From: CBDDKS01 sp965230335
GTDB taxonomy: Bacteria; Pseudomonadota; Gammaproteobacteria; Enterobacterales; Kangiellaceae
NCBI GenBank assembly: GCA_965230335.1
Contig: CBDDKS010000006.1
Location: forward strand, 2,542,001 to 2,606,000
DNA length: 64,000 nt
Reading direction: 5' to 3'
Under the pieces are notes generated by a model. It saw nothing but the letters and a program-made list of their open reading frames with translations. It searched no databases and was not told the DNA's origin. A program made the translations under genes and the position numbers. Of the stretch, positions 52,345 through 61,211 are shown in pieces; positions within the stretch are counted from its first letter, which is position 1; each line of letters begins with the position of its first letter.

Positions 52345-54150
52345 ATGGTTAGATATCAAATAGAAATTTCTGATCCTGTTGCACATCTATTAAAAATCAA
52401 CTGTGTGATAGAGACCAGCCAAAGTCCCCAACAATTCCGTTTGCCAAGTTGGATACCTGGAAGTTATATGATTCGTGATTTTGCAAAGCATGTGATTGAA
52501 TTTCATGCTGCAGATCAGGAAGGAAAAGAACTGCTTGCCAGAAAAGTGGATAAGTCCACTTGGGAAGTTGATGCAAAAGGTGGTTATATCAAACTGACTT
52601 ATTTTGTTTATGCATGGGATTTATCGGTTAGAGGGGCACATTGTGATCAAACACATGCCTTTTTTAATGGAACCAGTGTCTTTTTGGAAGTGTTAGGTCA
52701 AGCAGAACAAGCCTGCTTACTCGGTTTAAAAGCTCCTGAGTTTAAAGAAGGCAAACATTGGTCTGTAGCTACCTCTATGTCATCTGCACCAGAAGATATT
52801 TCAGATAATCCTGCTGAGATTTATGGTTTTGGTGATTATTACTGTGAAAATTATGATGAACTCATCGATCACCCTTTCGAGATTGCTGATTTGGAATGCA
52901 AAACATTTTATATTGAAGGGGTACGTCATGATTTTGCTGTTTATGGTCGCCATAATACAGATCTTGATAGAGTGATTCAGGATCTAACAAAAATATGTCA
53001 GGCACAAGTTGATGTATTTGGCGGTTTGCCTGAAGAGTTGGATCGCTATGTCTTTTTAGTGACACTGTTACCGAGTGGTTATGGCGGATTAGAGCATAGA
53101 GCCTCCACAGCGTTACATGCAAGTTACAAAGATTTGCCCAATAAAGGTGAAGTTGATATTTCTGAATCCTATCAGAAATTTTTAGGTTTATGCAGCCACG
53201 AGTATTTTCATACCTGGAATGTGAAACGTATTAAACCACAAACATTTATTCCATTTGATTTAACGAGAGAACAGCATACAGAGCTTTTGTGGTTTTTTGA
53301 AGGAGTGACTTCTTATTTTGATGACTTGGCATTAGTGACCAGTGGTGTTGTGAAAACTCAAGATTATTTAACCAGCCTTTCTAAAACGATTACTCATGTG
53401 TACCGTTCTGGAGGACGCTTAAAACAAAGCTTGGCAGAATCCAGTTTTGACGCCTGGACAAAATTTTATAAACAGGATGAAAATGCTCCAAATGCCATAG
53501 TCAGTTATTATACCAAAGGTTCACTGGTTGCTTTATGTCTGGATGCCACTATTCGGGAAAAGAGTCAAAATACCAAAAGTTTAAAAGATGTAATGCGATA
53601 TGTATGGCAGCATTATGCCAAGAAAGGAAAAGGCCTGACAGAAGCAGAAATGCCGTCAATAATTTATTCAGCAACAGAAGTCAATGTTGAATCTTTCTTG
53701 CGAAATACCGTTTATTCAAGCGCCGACTTACCATTAGAAGAAGCCTTGTCTTATTTTGGTATTGATTTGGAATGGCGTGCGGCCAAGACTTATAAAGATA
53801 TGGGAGGTAAACCCATTGAAAAGCCGGTTGATGTGAATCTGGGGGTCATGTTGAAACAGCATGCATCCGGTGCCCAATTACACTTTGTTTATCATGATGG
53901 CAATGCTTTTCGTGCAGGACTTTCCGCAGGAGATATTATTGTTGCCGTGAATCATCGACAAGTAACGAGCGATACTATTGAAGAGATGATTTCTCAATTA
54001 TCAGTGGGTGATTTTGTTGAGTTCCATGCTTTTCGTAGAGAAGAACTCAACACTTTTTCAACACATTTGATTGAAGCCGAGAAAAATACAGCTGAGCTCA
54101 AAATCAATGAAGATAAAGAAACTTCAGCTGAAGACTGGTTTAATCTATAA
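52345..54150 (+). CDS. M61-family (glycyl aminopeptidase-type) metallopeptidase with PDZ domain
   Basis: 601 residues. N-terminal beta-sandwich (PSWIPGSYMIRDFAKH), a thermolysin-like catalytic domain with HExxH at H285-E286-Y-F-H289 and the third ligand E319 (LWFFEGVTSYFDD), and a C-terminal PDZ domain (about 495-575; AFRAGLSAGDIIVAVN). M61 enzymes remove N-terminal residues from peptides. No signal peptide is seen, so cytoplasmic. The stop codon lies inside a copy of the dispersed repeat. Confidence 0.93.
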   Translation: MVRYQIEISDPVAHLLKINCVIETSQSPQQFRLPSWIPGSYMIRDFAKHVIEFHAADQEGKELLARKVDKSTWEVDAKGGYIKLTYFVYAWDLSVRGAHCDQTHAFFNGTSVFLEVLGQAEQACLLGLKAPEFKEGKHWSVATSMSSAPEDISDNPAEIYGFGDYYCENYDELIDHPFEIADLECKTFYIEGVRHDFAVYGRHNTDLDRVIQDLTKICQAQVDVFGGLPEELDRYVFLVTLLPSGYGGLEHRASTALHASYKDLPNKGEVDISESYQKFLGLCSHEYFHTWNVKRIKPQTFIPFDLTREQHTELLWFFEGVTSYFDDLALVTSGVVKTQDYLTSLSKTITHVYRSGGRLKQSLAESSFDAWTKFYKQDENAPNAIVSYYTKGSLVALCLDATIREKSQNTKSLKDVMRYVWQHYAKKGKGLTEAEMPSIIYSATEVNVESFLRNTVYSSADLPLEEALSYFGIDLEWRAAKTYKDMGGKPIEKPVDVNLGVMLKQHASGAQLHFVYHDGNAFRAGLSAGDIIVAVNHRQVTSDTIEEMISQLSVGDFVEFHAFRREELNTFSTHLIEAEKNTAELKINEDKETSAEDWFNL

Positions 54151-54168
54151 AAGATAAACAGCCCCTAA
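54145..54168 (+). repeat. Dispersed short repeat, copy 9, overlapping the M61 stop codon
   Basis: CTATAAAAGATAAACAGCCC plus CTAA. The TAA of the M61 gene (54148-54150) is part of the repeat, so insertion may have set the C-terminus. Confidence 0.75.
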
Positions 54169-54240
54169 GTTATGAAAGATCAACCGATCTTAATTTATTT
54201 CAAAAAACAACAACACTAGAAAAAAAGGTTTTAAGATTCA

Positions 54241-55047
54241 ATGAAAGTCATATCATTTAATATTAATAGTTTGCGTGCCCGATTGCATCAATTGGAAGCG
54301 GTCATTCAACAGCATCAACCGGATGTTATTTGTTTACAGGAGACTAAAGTATCCGACGAAGATTTTCCTTTATCCTCTGTGGAAAATTTAGGCTACCATG
54401 TCGACTTTTATGGCCAGAAAGGACATTATGGTGTGGCTACTTTCTCAAAGCAAAAACCAGTGTTGGTTGAAAAGGGTTTTCCAACAGATAATGGGGATGC
54501 TCAACGTCGTATTATAGTGACCCACTATGAAGTCGGAGGTAGTACTTTGGGTGTGTTAAATGGTTATTTTCCACAGGGAGAAAGTCGGGACCACCCTGTT
54601 AAATTTCCTGCAAAAGAAAAATTTTATCAGGATTTACAAACATTCTTTAAAACACATAAAGAGAAAAACTTTATTGCATTGGGTGACTTCAATATTTCTT
54701 TTCAGGACATTGATATCGGTATTGGTGAGCAGAATGCAAAACGTTGGTTAAGAACTGGCAAGTGTAGCTTTTTGCCGGAAGAACGCGAATGGTTATCTCG
54801 TGTTATGTCATTGGGTTTTCATGACACCTATCGTAAACATTTTCCTGAGAAAGATGATCGTTTCAGCTGGTTTGATTATCGAAGTAAAGGATTTAATGAT
54901 GATCCTAAAAGGGGATTACGAATTGACTTAATTCTGGCAACAAAGAGTTTATATGAACAGTGTGTTGATAGTGGTATTGATTATGATATTCGTGCCATGG
55001 AGAAACCTTCTGATCACTGTCCCGTTTGGTCGACTTTTGAGTTTTAA
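54241..55047 (+). CDS. xthA: Exodeoxyribonuclease III
   Basis: 268 residues of the exonuclease III/AP endonuclease fold: SFNINSLRARL, metal-binding E34 (CLQETKV), GDFNIS, and the C-terminal SDHCPVW with the catalytic His. RWLRTGKCSFLPEEREWL is the XthA-type region. It cuts DNA at abasic sites and trims 3' ends in base-excision repair. Single gene; ribosome site is weak (AAAAAGG). Confidence 0.95.
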   Translation: MKVISFNINSLRARLHQLEAVIQQHQPDVICLQETKVSDEDFPLSSVENLGYHVDFYGQKGHYGVATFSKQKPVLVEKGFPTDNGDAQRRIIVTHYEVGGSTLGVLNGYFPQGESRDHPVKFPAKEKFYQDLQTFFKTHKEKNFIALGDFNISFQDIDIGIGEQNAKRWLRTGKCSFLPEEREWLSRVMSLGFHDTYRKHFPEKDDRFSWFDYRSKGFNDDPKRGLRIDLILATKSLYEQCVDSGIDYDIRAMEKPSDHCPVWSTFEF

Positions 55048-55189
55048 TGCTTTATTTTATTGATTCAAAATGGATTTTATGGATCATTATGGATTTTATG
55101 GATCATTGAACATTCATAAAAAAGACATTTTATTGAAATACAATCTCTATATCGTTTGTGTATCTCAATATCAAGTCAGGTATTAATTG

Positions 55190-56002
55190 ATGAAATCTGT
55201 TTATTATTATTTTTCCGTTTTTTGGCTATTAATTGGCAGCAGTAATTTGTATACACAAACATCAGATAATGCATCACAAATAACTGATGATGCACATAAT
55301 CTTTGTTTTACTTATTATTATCCTACTGAACAAGGTTCAAAGGTAACAAAAAAACCTTTTTCCAATTATGTTGGTATTTTAGGAAAAACTCGGGCGAAAT
55401 TAACGAATACAACAAGCCAGGGTGAAAAGCAACAAATTGATACTACATTTCATTTTTTTGGAATAGAGGGTAATACAGCATTAGGTAGTAATAGAGTTGT
55501 ATATCAGGCAGCCATTAAATTATTTGAAAGAGATGCTTGTAATGTTGTTTATGTTACTTATCGTGTAAACCCATCAGCGAACGATGATCTGGTTAAAATT
55601 CAAATTAAATCCAATACAGCATTTTCTACATTTCAAGAGTGTCGTAATAATGGTTATCAAACTATTAAGGATGAAGTGATTGAGTCCAGTATATTATCGG
55701 AAGAAAATTTGAAGTTTGGTATACCAGTACGTATGAAAGCTATTCTTGATCCACAGAATAATGAGTTGTGCTTAACTGTGATGAGAAAAGGTGAGACCGT
55801 ATTACAACGATGTTATGACTTAACTGTTAATGAAAATAATGAATCTATTGCTGGGGTGAATTGGTTATCAGGTCACCTGGGTTTAAGAACGGATAACGTT
55901 GATGTCCAGGCTGAGCTTCATGAACCCAGTTTGATACAGAGCCATGCCATTACCAAAAAAGAGCAAAATCATAGTTTTTGGAATACTTATTGTGCCGAAT
56001 AA
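55190..56002 (+). CDS. Exported protein of unknown function
   Basis: 270 residues from ATG at 55190 (TTG at 55187 adjoins). An N-terminal signal (YYYFSVFWLLIGSSNLYTQ) predicts export. The rest is strand-rich with four or more Cys (NLCFTYYYP, ERDACNVVYVTY, FQECRNNGYQ, NELCLTVMRKG, QRCYDLTVN, ending YCAE), which could form disulfides. I recognise no family; the GHLGLRTDNVDVQAELHEP near the end recalls laminin-G-like sandwiches, weakly. Confidence 0.6.
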   Translation: MKSVYYYFSVFWLLIGSSNLYTQTSDNASQITDDAHNLCFTYYYPTEQGSKVTKKPFSNYVGILGKTRAKLTNTTSQGEKQQIDTTFHFFGIEGNTALGSNRVVYQAAIKLFERDACNVVYVTYRVNPSANDDLVKIQIKSNTAFSTFQECRNNGYQTIKDEVIESSILSEENLKFGIPVRMKAILDPQNNELCLTVMRKGETVLQRCYDLTVNENNESIAGVNWLSGHLGLRTDNVDVQAELHEPSLIQSHAITKKEQNHSFWNTYCAE

Positions 56003-56038
56003 AAGACAGACAGGAAAGAATAACAACCTATCATTTTA

Positions 56039-56902
56039 TTAATCTATAGGATTTAGTTCGGCAATAGCACCCTTTTGGACGCCTTCATAAGTTTTTACCA
56101 AAAGATGAGCATCAGGTTCAACGTTTTGGCATTGTTGCGCAATGTGCTGTGCAATGAGTTCAACCGTTGTATCTGTATGGAGTTCCAGGCATGACTGTTT
56201 GGGAATATGTAATTCAAACGTTCCTTGTTGTGCCTGATATCGGATAACCAAATAATCGATATCATTCAGTTGATATTCTTTTACCAAATCTTCAGCAGTA
56301 TATAAATAAATATCACGATATTGTTCTGCAATGATTTTTTCCAGATCTGGTGCAGCCTGATGATTTTTCCAGATAGAAATTTTTGAACGATGGCCATGGG
56401 CAATACGTTGACAGTCACCCAAGTGTTTTTTGAGTCCATGTGCATAGTGATAATAATACCCCTCTATATGTTCGCAGCGTAATTTACAGTGAATTTTTTC
56501 AACATTTTCGGGCAGTATCGGATAAATCTGTTCTTGCAAAAATACTTCCAGTTCAGAAACTGTAATCTTTTCTACAGGAATCAGTGCCACGGCTGACTTG
56601 GGGGATTCATGCATATATTGACGATAGTGTTCATCATGGACAGTGATGGTCACTTGTTGGTCGGTTTCTTTAATTTCTGCTCTGGCGTAATGAGCAGGGA
56701 ATAAAAATTTATGGTCGATGAGTGTGTCTACATGGGCTTTGATTTTTCTTTTAACATCTGAGAAATCAAAAATCATGCCTTGTTGGTCCAATTGCCCAAA
56801 GAGAGTAACATCCAATAGCCAGCTTTCACCCAGAATGCCTCTTTGATGATGAAAATAAGCAAAATCAATGACAGTAAGTTGTTCTACAAATAATGCAGGC
56901 AT
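56039..56902 (-). CDS. Tandem 6-pyruvoyl-tetrahydropterin synthase-fold protein
   Basis: 287 residues made of two 6-PTPS/QueD-like halves. First half: DFAYFHHQRGILGESWLLDVTLFG then MIFDFSDVKRKIKAHVDTLIDHKFL. Second half: YYHYAHGLKKHLGDCQRIAHGHRSKISIW, with the His triad and Cys of the family. QueD makes 6-carboxy-tetrahydropterin for queuosine; whether this duplicated form does the same is uncertain, since a standard QueD is a single domain of about 120 residues. Confidence 0.83.
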   Translation of the reverse strand: MPALFVEQLTVIDFAYFHHQRGILGESWLLDVTLFGQLDQQGMIFDFSDVKRKIKAHVDTLIDHKFLFPAHYARAEIKETDQQVTITVHDEHYRQYMHESPKSAVALIPVEKITVSELEVFLQEQIYPILPENVEKIHCKLRCEHIEGYYYHYAHGLKKHLGDCQRIAHGHRSKISIWKNHQAAPDLEKIIAEQYRDIYLYTAEDLVKEYQLNDIDYLVIRYQAQQGTFELHIPKQSCLELHTDTTVELIAQHIAQQCQNVEPDAHLLVKTYEGVQKGAIAELNPID

Positions 56903-56944
56903 GACTTGAAAACCTGTACAGGAAAGCGTTTAATGTGAATGATT

Positions 56945-57150
56945 TAGTTTAACCTCAGCTACGCATAAGAAAAACTCCCCAATACTCTGCTTTTAGTGCT
57001 TATCAGCGTTAAACTTGTTCGAAATAGCGGGCTATTCCTTCACAAGTTTGCCTTGCTAATCACAGAAATCAAAGTATTGGTTTGATTTTTGGCTGAATAT
57101 AGGTTTTAAATATTGTAAGCTTTTCTTATGTGCAGCTGAGGTTAGTTTAA
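56945..57150. repeat. MITE-like element with imperfect terminal inverted repeats
   Basis: Left arm AACCTCAGCTACGCATAAGAAAA (56951-) and right arm TTTTCTTATGTGCAGCTGAGGTTA (57121-57144) are inverted copies matching at all but two positions over about 23 bases. The 146-base interior has no ORF and another hairpin-prone stretch. The arm motif CAGCTGAGGTTA recurs alone at 1121-1133. It lies upstream of the adenosine-kinase-like gene, between two divergent genes. Confidence 0.75.
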
Positions 57151-57183
57151 CATATTCACGACAGATGATGGTTGCTATATAAA

Positions 57184-58197
57184 ATGAAAAAATATGCCAT
57201 TTATGCTTTGGGAAATGCGCTGGTTGATCAAGAAATTGATATCAGTTATGACGCATTAAACGCTTTGGGTCTTGATAAAGGTGTGATGACTTTAATAGAT
57301 GGAGAACAGTATCAAGAGTTATATGCTCAGTTGACTCATATTCAACATAAAAAAACCTGTGGAGGCTCTGCTGCCAATACCTTAATTGGTGCTGCACAAC
57401 TAGGCTCTTCTTGTTACTTATCCTGTCAGGTAGCCAATGATGACCTGGGCCGGTTTTATTTAAAGGATTTAATGGCGCACCATGTGGATACCTTAGAAGC
57501 ACTAAGTTTTTCACAACAAGGTAAAACGGGACAATGTTTGGTATTTATTACCCCGGATGCGGATCGAACCATGAATACTTTTCTCGGTGTCAGTGCAGAA
57601 TTGAGTGAACAGCAAGTGAATGAAGAAGCATTAATGCAATCAGAGTGGCTCTATATTGAAGGTTATCTCGTTTCTTCACCTTCGGCATTGAATGCTGTAT
57701 TGAAAGCGATTGAAGTGGCAAAAAAACACAATGTGAAAATTGCCCTGTCACTTTCCGATCCCAATATGGTTAAATTTTTTGGCAAAGAACTCAATAATTT
57801 GATAATACAAGGCATTGATTTATTATTTTGTAATCGGGATGAAGCCTTTGCTTTTACAAAAACAAATTCACTGGACACAGCAATACCGGCATTAGCACAC
57901 AATGCAAAAAGCCTTGTTGTGACCTTAGGGGCCGAAGGTTCGGCAGTGTTTCATTCGAATCAAATGACACAAGTTTCTGTACGACAAGTGAAAGCCATAG
58001 ACACCAATGGTGCAGGTGATTTATTTGCAGGTGTATTTCTACATATGATATCTCAAGGTGTCGATTATGATAAAGCTGCTCATAGTGCCAATTATGCATC
58101 CTCTATCTTAGTGACTGAATATTCATCCAGACTGACAGTCAAAGGCTTGCATGAATTAAAAACTTTTATGGACTCACCATCCATTCAACATATCTGA
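57184..58197 (+). CDS. PfkB-family kinase (adenosine kinase-like)
   Basis: 337 residues from ATG at 57184; TTG at 57172 would add four. Ribokinase-fold signatures: ALGNALVDQEIDISYDALN, the GGSAANT substrate motif (TCGGSAANTLIGAAQLG) and DTNGAGDLFAG with catalytic D279. The arrangement ALGNALVD and FGKEL... fit the adenosine/ribokinase branch found in gammaproteobacteria; the substrate could be adenosine or another sugar. Possibly cotranscribed with sixA. Confidence 0.87.
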   Translation: MKKYAIYALGNALVDQEIDISYDALNALGLDKGVMTLIDGEQYQELYAQLTHIQHKKTCGGSAANTLIGAAQLGSSCYLSCQVANDDLGRFYLKDLMAHHVDTLEALSFSQQGKTGQCLVFITPDADRTMNTFLGVSAELSEQQVNEEALMQSEWLYIEGYLVSSPSALNAVLKAIEVAKKHNVKIALSLSDPNMVKFFGKELNNLIIQGIDLLFCNRDEAFAFTKTNSLDTAIPALAHNAKSLVVTLGAEGSAVFHSNQMTQVSVRQVKAIDTNGAGDLFAGVFLHMISQGVDYDKAAHSANYASSILVTEYSSRLTVKGLHELKTFMDSPSIQHI

Positions 58198-58209
58198 AAA
58201 CAGGCTCTA
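58198..58209 (+). repeat. Dispersed short repeat, partial copy 10
   Basis: AAACAGGCTCTA, right after the PfkB stop codon and 17 bases before sixA. Confidence 0.55.
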
Positions 58210-58225
58210 ATCAGGAGATCTCATT

Positions 58226-58684
58226 ATGATGAACCGTTTGTGGGTGATGCGACATGGTGATGCTGTCTGGCAATCTGGTAAAGATTCTTTAAGGCCACTG
58301 TCTGAATTAGGTTTTCAGCAAATTGAGATGGTCGCTGCTCAAATCGGTCATTTGCTGGATTCTTCTGTTGCCTTATGGTGCAGTCCTTATGTGAGAACAA
58401 AGCAAACTGCTGAACATTTAATGAAAACTCTGGATTGGAAGCCTCAAACATTTCAAGAAGAGAAGATGCTGACACCAGATTCTTCAGTTGATATGTTAAC
58501 CGGCTATTTAGAGACGTCATCAACTGATTTATTGTTAGTCAGCCACATGCCCATAGTTGCTTATTTAGTTCAAGCCTTGTCAAGGGACAATCATTTAAAA
58601 GGTTTTTCTACATCTCAGGTTACCCTGCTAGAGAAAACCCAAAATGAATGGTGTATTGCTCATGAATGGAAACCTAAATGCTGA
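58226..58684 (+). CDS. sixA: Phosphohistidine phosphatase SixA
   Basis: 152 residues of the histidine phosphatase superfamily: the RHG motif at R9-H10-G11 (VMRHGDA), LSELGFQQIEMVA, CSPYVRTKQTAEHL and the second His in LLVSHMPIVAYLV. SixA dephosphorylates phosphohistidine on ArcB-type and PTS (NPr) proteins in E. coli. An AGGAGA ribosome site precedes. A repeat copy abuts its stop. Confidence 0.92.
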   Translation: MMNRLWVMRHGDAVWQSGKDSLRPLSELGFQQIEMVAAQIGHLLDSSVALWCSPYVRTKQTAEHLMKTLDWKPQTFQEEKMLTPDSSVDMLTGYLETSSTDLLLVSHMPIVAYLVQALSRDNHLKGFSTSQVTLLEKTQNEWCIAHEWKPKC

Positions 58685-58708
58685 CCTATAAAAGATAAAC
58701 AGGCTCTA
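58685..58708 (+). repeat. Dispersed short repeat, copy 11
   Basis: CCTATAAAAGATAAACAGGC plus TCTA immediately after the sixA stop, almost identical to copy 8. Confidence 0.75.
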
Positions 58709-58785
58709 ATGTGAGATAAATAATGCATTCGAAAAATTTTTTTCTATAATAGGAGAAGGTTCAATGAACTTATTTACAAAAGAGC

Positions 58786-59565
58786 ATGGTTCAAGCAAAT
58801 TGGCTGCAGAATTTTTGGATTGTTATCAGTACTTGGTGTGTGACCCTGTGGTATTCTTGTCGTACAATTTATTTTGCATTAACAAGCTCTGAGCCAAGAC
58901 CCGTTATTGATAGAGAAATAAGACGTTGGGCAAGGAAAATACTTCGCCTGACACGAATGGAGGTCACATTTAAAGGAAAGTTTCCAGAAGATGATACGGA
59001 AAAACGTTCTTATATTATTATGTGTAATCATTCTAGCGTTTACGATATTCCATTAAGCTTTTTAGCCATTCCTGGTAGTTTAAGAATGTTAACCAAAATT
59101 GAGTTGTTTTCGGTGCCGATTTTTGGAAGAGCATTACGTTTGGCGGAGTTTATTGCCATTGATCGACACAGTCATGAACAGGCCTTAAAAGATTTGCAAG
59201 CAGCTAAAGAAAAAATGAAAAGCGGTATTTTTTTATGGGTAGCGCCAGAAGGAACACGTTCAAAAAATGGTCAATTACTGCCTTTTAAAAAAGGAGGGTT
59301 TCATTTGGCATTTGATACAGAAGCGATCATCGTGCCACTGATTATTAGAGGGGTCCATGAGGTTTTACCCAGTAATGGTTATCGGATGAAACTAAAGACT
59401 TCGGTGGAGGTGATTATTGACGAGCCTATTGATACTCGTGATTATCAAAAAGAAGGTGAAGAAAAAGCAATGCGGGATCAGTTAATGAAAAAGATGAGGG
59501 AAGTGATGTTTACACGCTTAAATGCAATAGAACAGACACCACATAAAAAAACTAAAGTAACCTGA
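58786..59565 (+). CDS. 1-acyl-sn-glycerol-3-phosphate acyltransferase (PlsC family)
   Basis: 259 residues. An N-terminal membrane segment (FWIVISTWCVTLWYSC), then acyltransferase motifs: NHSSVYD (H82...D87, the HX4D site), FIAIDRH, and APEGTRS, followed by IVPLIIRG. It should add the second acyl chain to lysophosphatidic acid in phospholipid synthesis. The strongest upstream ribosome site (AGGAGAAGG, 58751-58759) serves an out-of-frame ATG (58764), not this start; see findings. Confidence 0.88.
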   Translation: MVQANWLQNFWIVISTWCVTLWYSCRTIYFALTSSEPRPVIDREIRRWARKILRLTRMEVTFKGKFPEDDTEKRSYIIMCNHSSVYDIPLSFLAIPGSLRMLTKIELFSVPIFGRALRLAEFIAIDRHSHEQALKDLQAAKEKMKSGIFLWVAPEGTRSKNGQLLPFKKGGFHLAFDTEAIIVPLIIRGVHEVLPSNGYRMKLKTSVEVIIDEPIDTRDYQKEGEEKAMRDQLMKKMREVMFTRLNAIEQTPHKKTKVT

Positions 59566-59683
59566 GTTTGTAAAAGCAAAACCATCCAATACTCTGAGAG
59601 ACATGAGTAGGGTTTAAGGAATAAATGATATATACTCGTTGGAAGGGTAACGCACTTCTTTATTGAACAGGCATAAAAAACAA

Positions 59684-60607
59684 ATGACGCAAATTGATGC
59701 ATCAGAGCTGTTAGAGGTATCACATGATTTATTCACAATCAGAGATTTTTCTCGTTGGTGTGCTTCACAGTTAAATCAACACTCAGTGTATTTTGGTCAT
59801 GGCACCAATAATCCTTGGGATGAAGCACTGGCATTGATATTACCTATTATTTCCATGCCCTATGATTTACCCGATGAGTTGTTTGATGCCAAGTTAACGA
59901 AAAAAGAAAAGCAGGCTATTTTATCGGCTTTAGAAAAGCGTATTAATCAACGCATACCTGTTGCTTATATTACACATCAGGCATTTTTTTGTGGCCTGCC
60001 TTTTTATGTGAACGAACAGGTATTGATTCCTCGTTCACCTATTGCTGAATTGATTGAAAAACGATTTGAGCCCTGGATTGAACCCAATGCTGTCGAATCT
60101 ATTCTGGATATGTGTACAGGATGTGGTTGTATTGCATTAGCTTGTGCTCATTATTTTCCCGATGCTTATATTCTGGGAACCGATATTTCTAGTGATGTAT
60201 TAGGTATTGCAGAAAAAAACAGAGATAATCTTGGATTTACTGAACAGGTGGATTTACTGAAAAGTGATTTGTTTGCCACCATTCCTGAACAGACATTTGA
60301 TGTGATTGTTTCTAACCCGCCCTATGTTGATCAAGAGGATATGGCCGACTTACCCGATGAATATCGAGTAGAGCCTGAGTTGGCTTTGTATGGTGGCGAA
60401 GATGGTTTACATCTCGTTGAGCAGCAACTCAAGCAGGCCGCAGATTATTTATCGGAACAGGGTGTTTTAATTTTGGAAGTTGGCAATAGCGCGGTGGCTT
60501 TAGAAGAAAAATACCCTCATATCGATTTTCAGTGGTGTGAATTTGAACAGGGCGGAGAGGGTGTTTTTGTTTTAACCAGGCAGCAACTAGTGGATGGCTT
60601 TGGGTAA
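59684..60607 (+). CDS. prmB: 50S ribosomal protein L3 N5-glutamine methyltransferase
   Basis: 307 residues from ATG at 59684 (an upstream TTG at 59663 is possible). N-terminal helical domain (FTIRDFSRWCASQL, NNPWDEALALILPI), SAM-binding ILDMCTGCGCIALACA, and the catalytic VSNPPYVDQED (NPPY). The HGTNNPWDEAL and VLIPRSPIAELIE strings fit PrmB rather than PrmC. It methylates a glutamine of L3. Convergent with the next gene, overlapping it by 21 bases. Confidence 0.93.
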   Translation: MTQIDASELLEVSHDLFTIRDFSRWCASQLNQHSVYFGHGTNNPWDEALALILPIISMPYDLPDELFDAKLTKKEKQAILSALEKRINQRIPVAYITHQAFFCGLPFYVNEQVLIPRSPIAELIEKRFEPWIEPNAVESILDMCTGCGCIALACAHYFPDAYILGTDISSDVLGIAEKNRDNLGFTEQVDLLKSDLFATIPEQTFDVIVSNPPYVDQEDMADLPDEYRVEPELALYGGEDGLHLVEQQLKQAADYLSEQGVLILEVGNSAVALEEKYPHIDFQWCEFEQGGEGVFVLTRQQLVDGFG

Positions 60608-60862
60608 GCGTTTCTGTAAGGCTAATTGAATATGTCGGAACTCAGGCGCATGGCAAATAGCTTTCAACAGTTTGGCAATACTGGCGGGGGCTGTGTTGTA
60701 ATCCGGGCATCGATACCAATGATCGCCACTGCCACGATAAGTGACTATCTTGGGTTTTTGCCCTATCAGCTTACCTAAAAAAGAAGGCATACGCCTTAAA
60801 GTAATTTCCAGGCATTCCTCATCAAGATGACATCGCTTAACGTTGATAATTTGTTCGGACAT
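60587..60862 (-). CDS. Conserved small protein of unknown function
   Basis: 91 residues, no signal peptide or membrane helix. Features: ECLEITLRRMPSFLGKLIGQ, TYRGSGDHWYRCPDYNTAP and an acidic/basic helix at the end. The arrangement opposite prmB and the overlap of 21 bases support a real gene. I recognise no named family. Confidence 0.6.
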   Translation of the reverse strand: MSEQIINVKRCHLDEECLEITLRRMPSFLGKLIGQKPKIVTYRGSGDHWYRCPDYNTAPASIAKLLKAICHAPEFRHIQLALQKRLPKAIH

Positions 60863-61211
60863 AAAATTTAAGAAAAACCATAAGTTAGCTCATTATATTA
60901 AAATATTTGTGAGACTGATCCAAGTTGATTCTATGAGATTTAGTATAGTCAATAATTTCAAATTTAGATAATTTAACCCTATTTTGTGGTTTGGGTTTTT
61001 AATCGCCTGAATATGCCTACGGTAGCTACTTGTGCCCGCACAGCTGAGGCTACATAGGCTGAGTTTATTCATTTTTTGTAGATATGATTTTGATGATAAA
61101 AACGGTTACACTAACAGCTATTATTTTTAAATAGAAGTCTATAAGGTTTGTTATTTATGGGTAAGCTTATTGTTTTTAGTATGAGTGTGCGTATTTTAGT
61201 GATTAAGTCTT
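60863..61211. other. Intergenic region upstream of the nitroreductase gene
   Basis: 349 bases, AT-rich, no supported ORF. It contains CAGCTGAGGCTA (near 61040), close to the arm motif of the MITE-like element at 57 kb, but no partner arm. Confidence 0.4.

Noticed and set aside
57242..57514. 90-codon minus-strand ORF opposite the PfkB gene
   Set aside because: Antisense shadow of a conserved frame; no motif.
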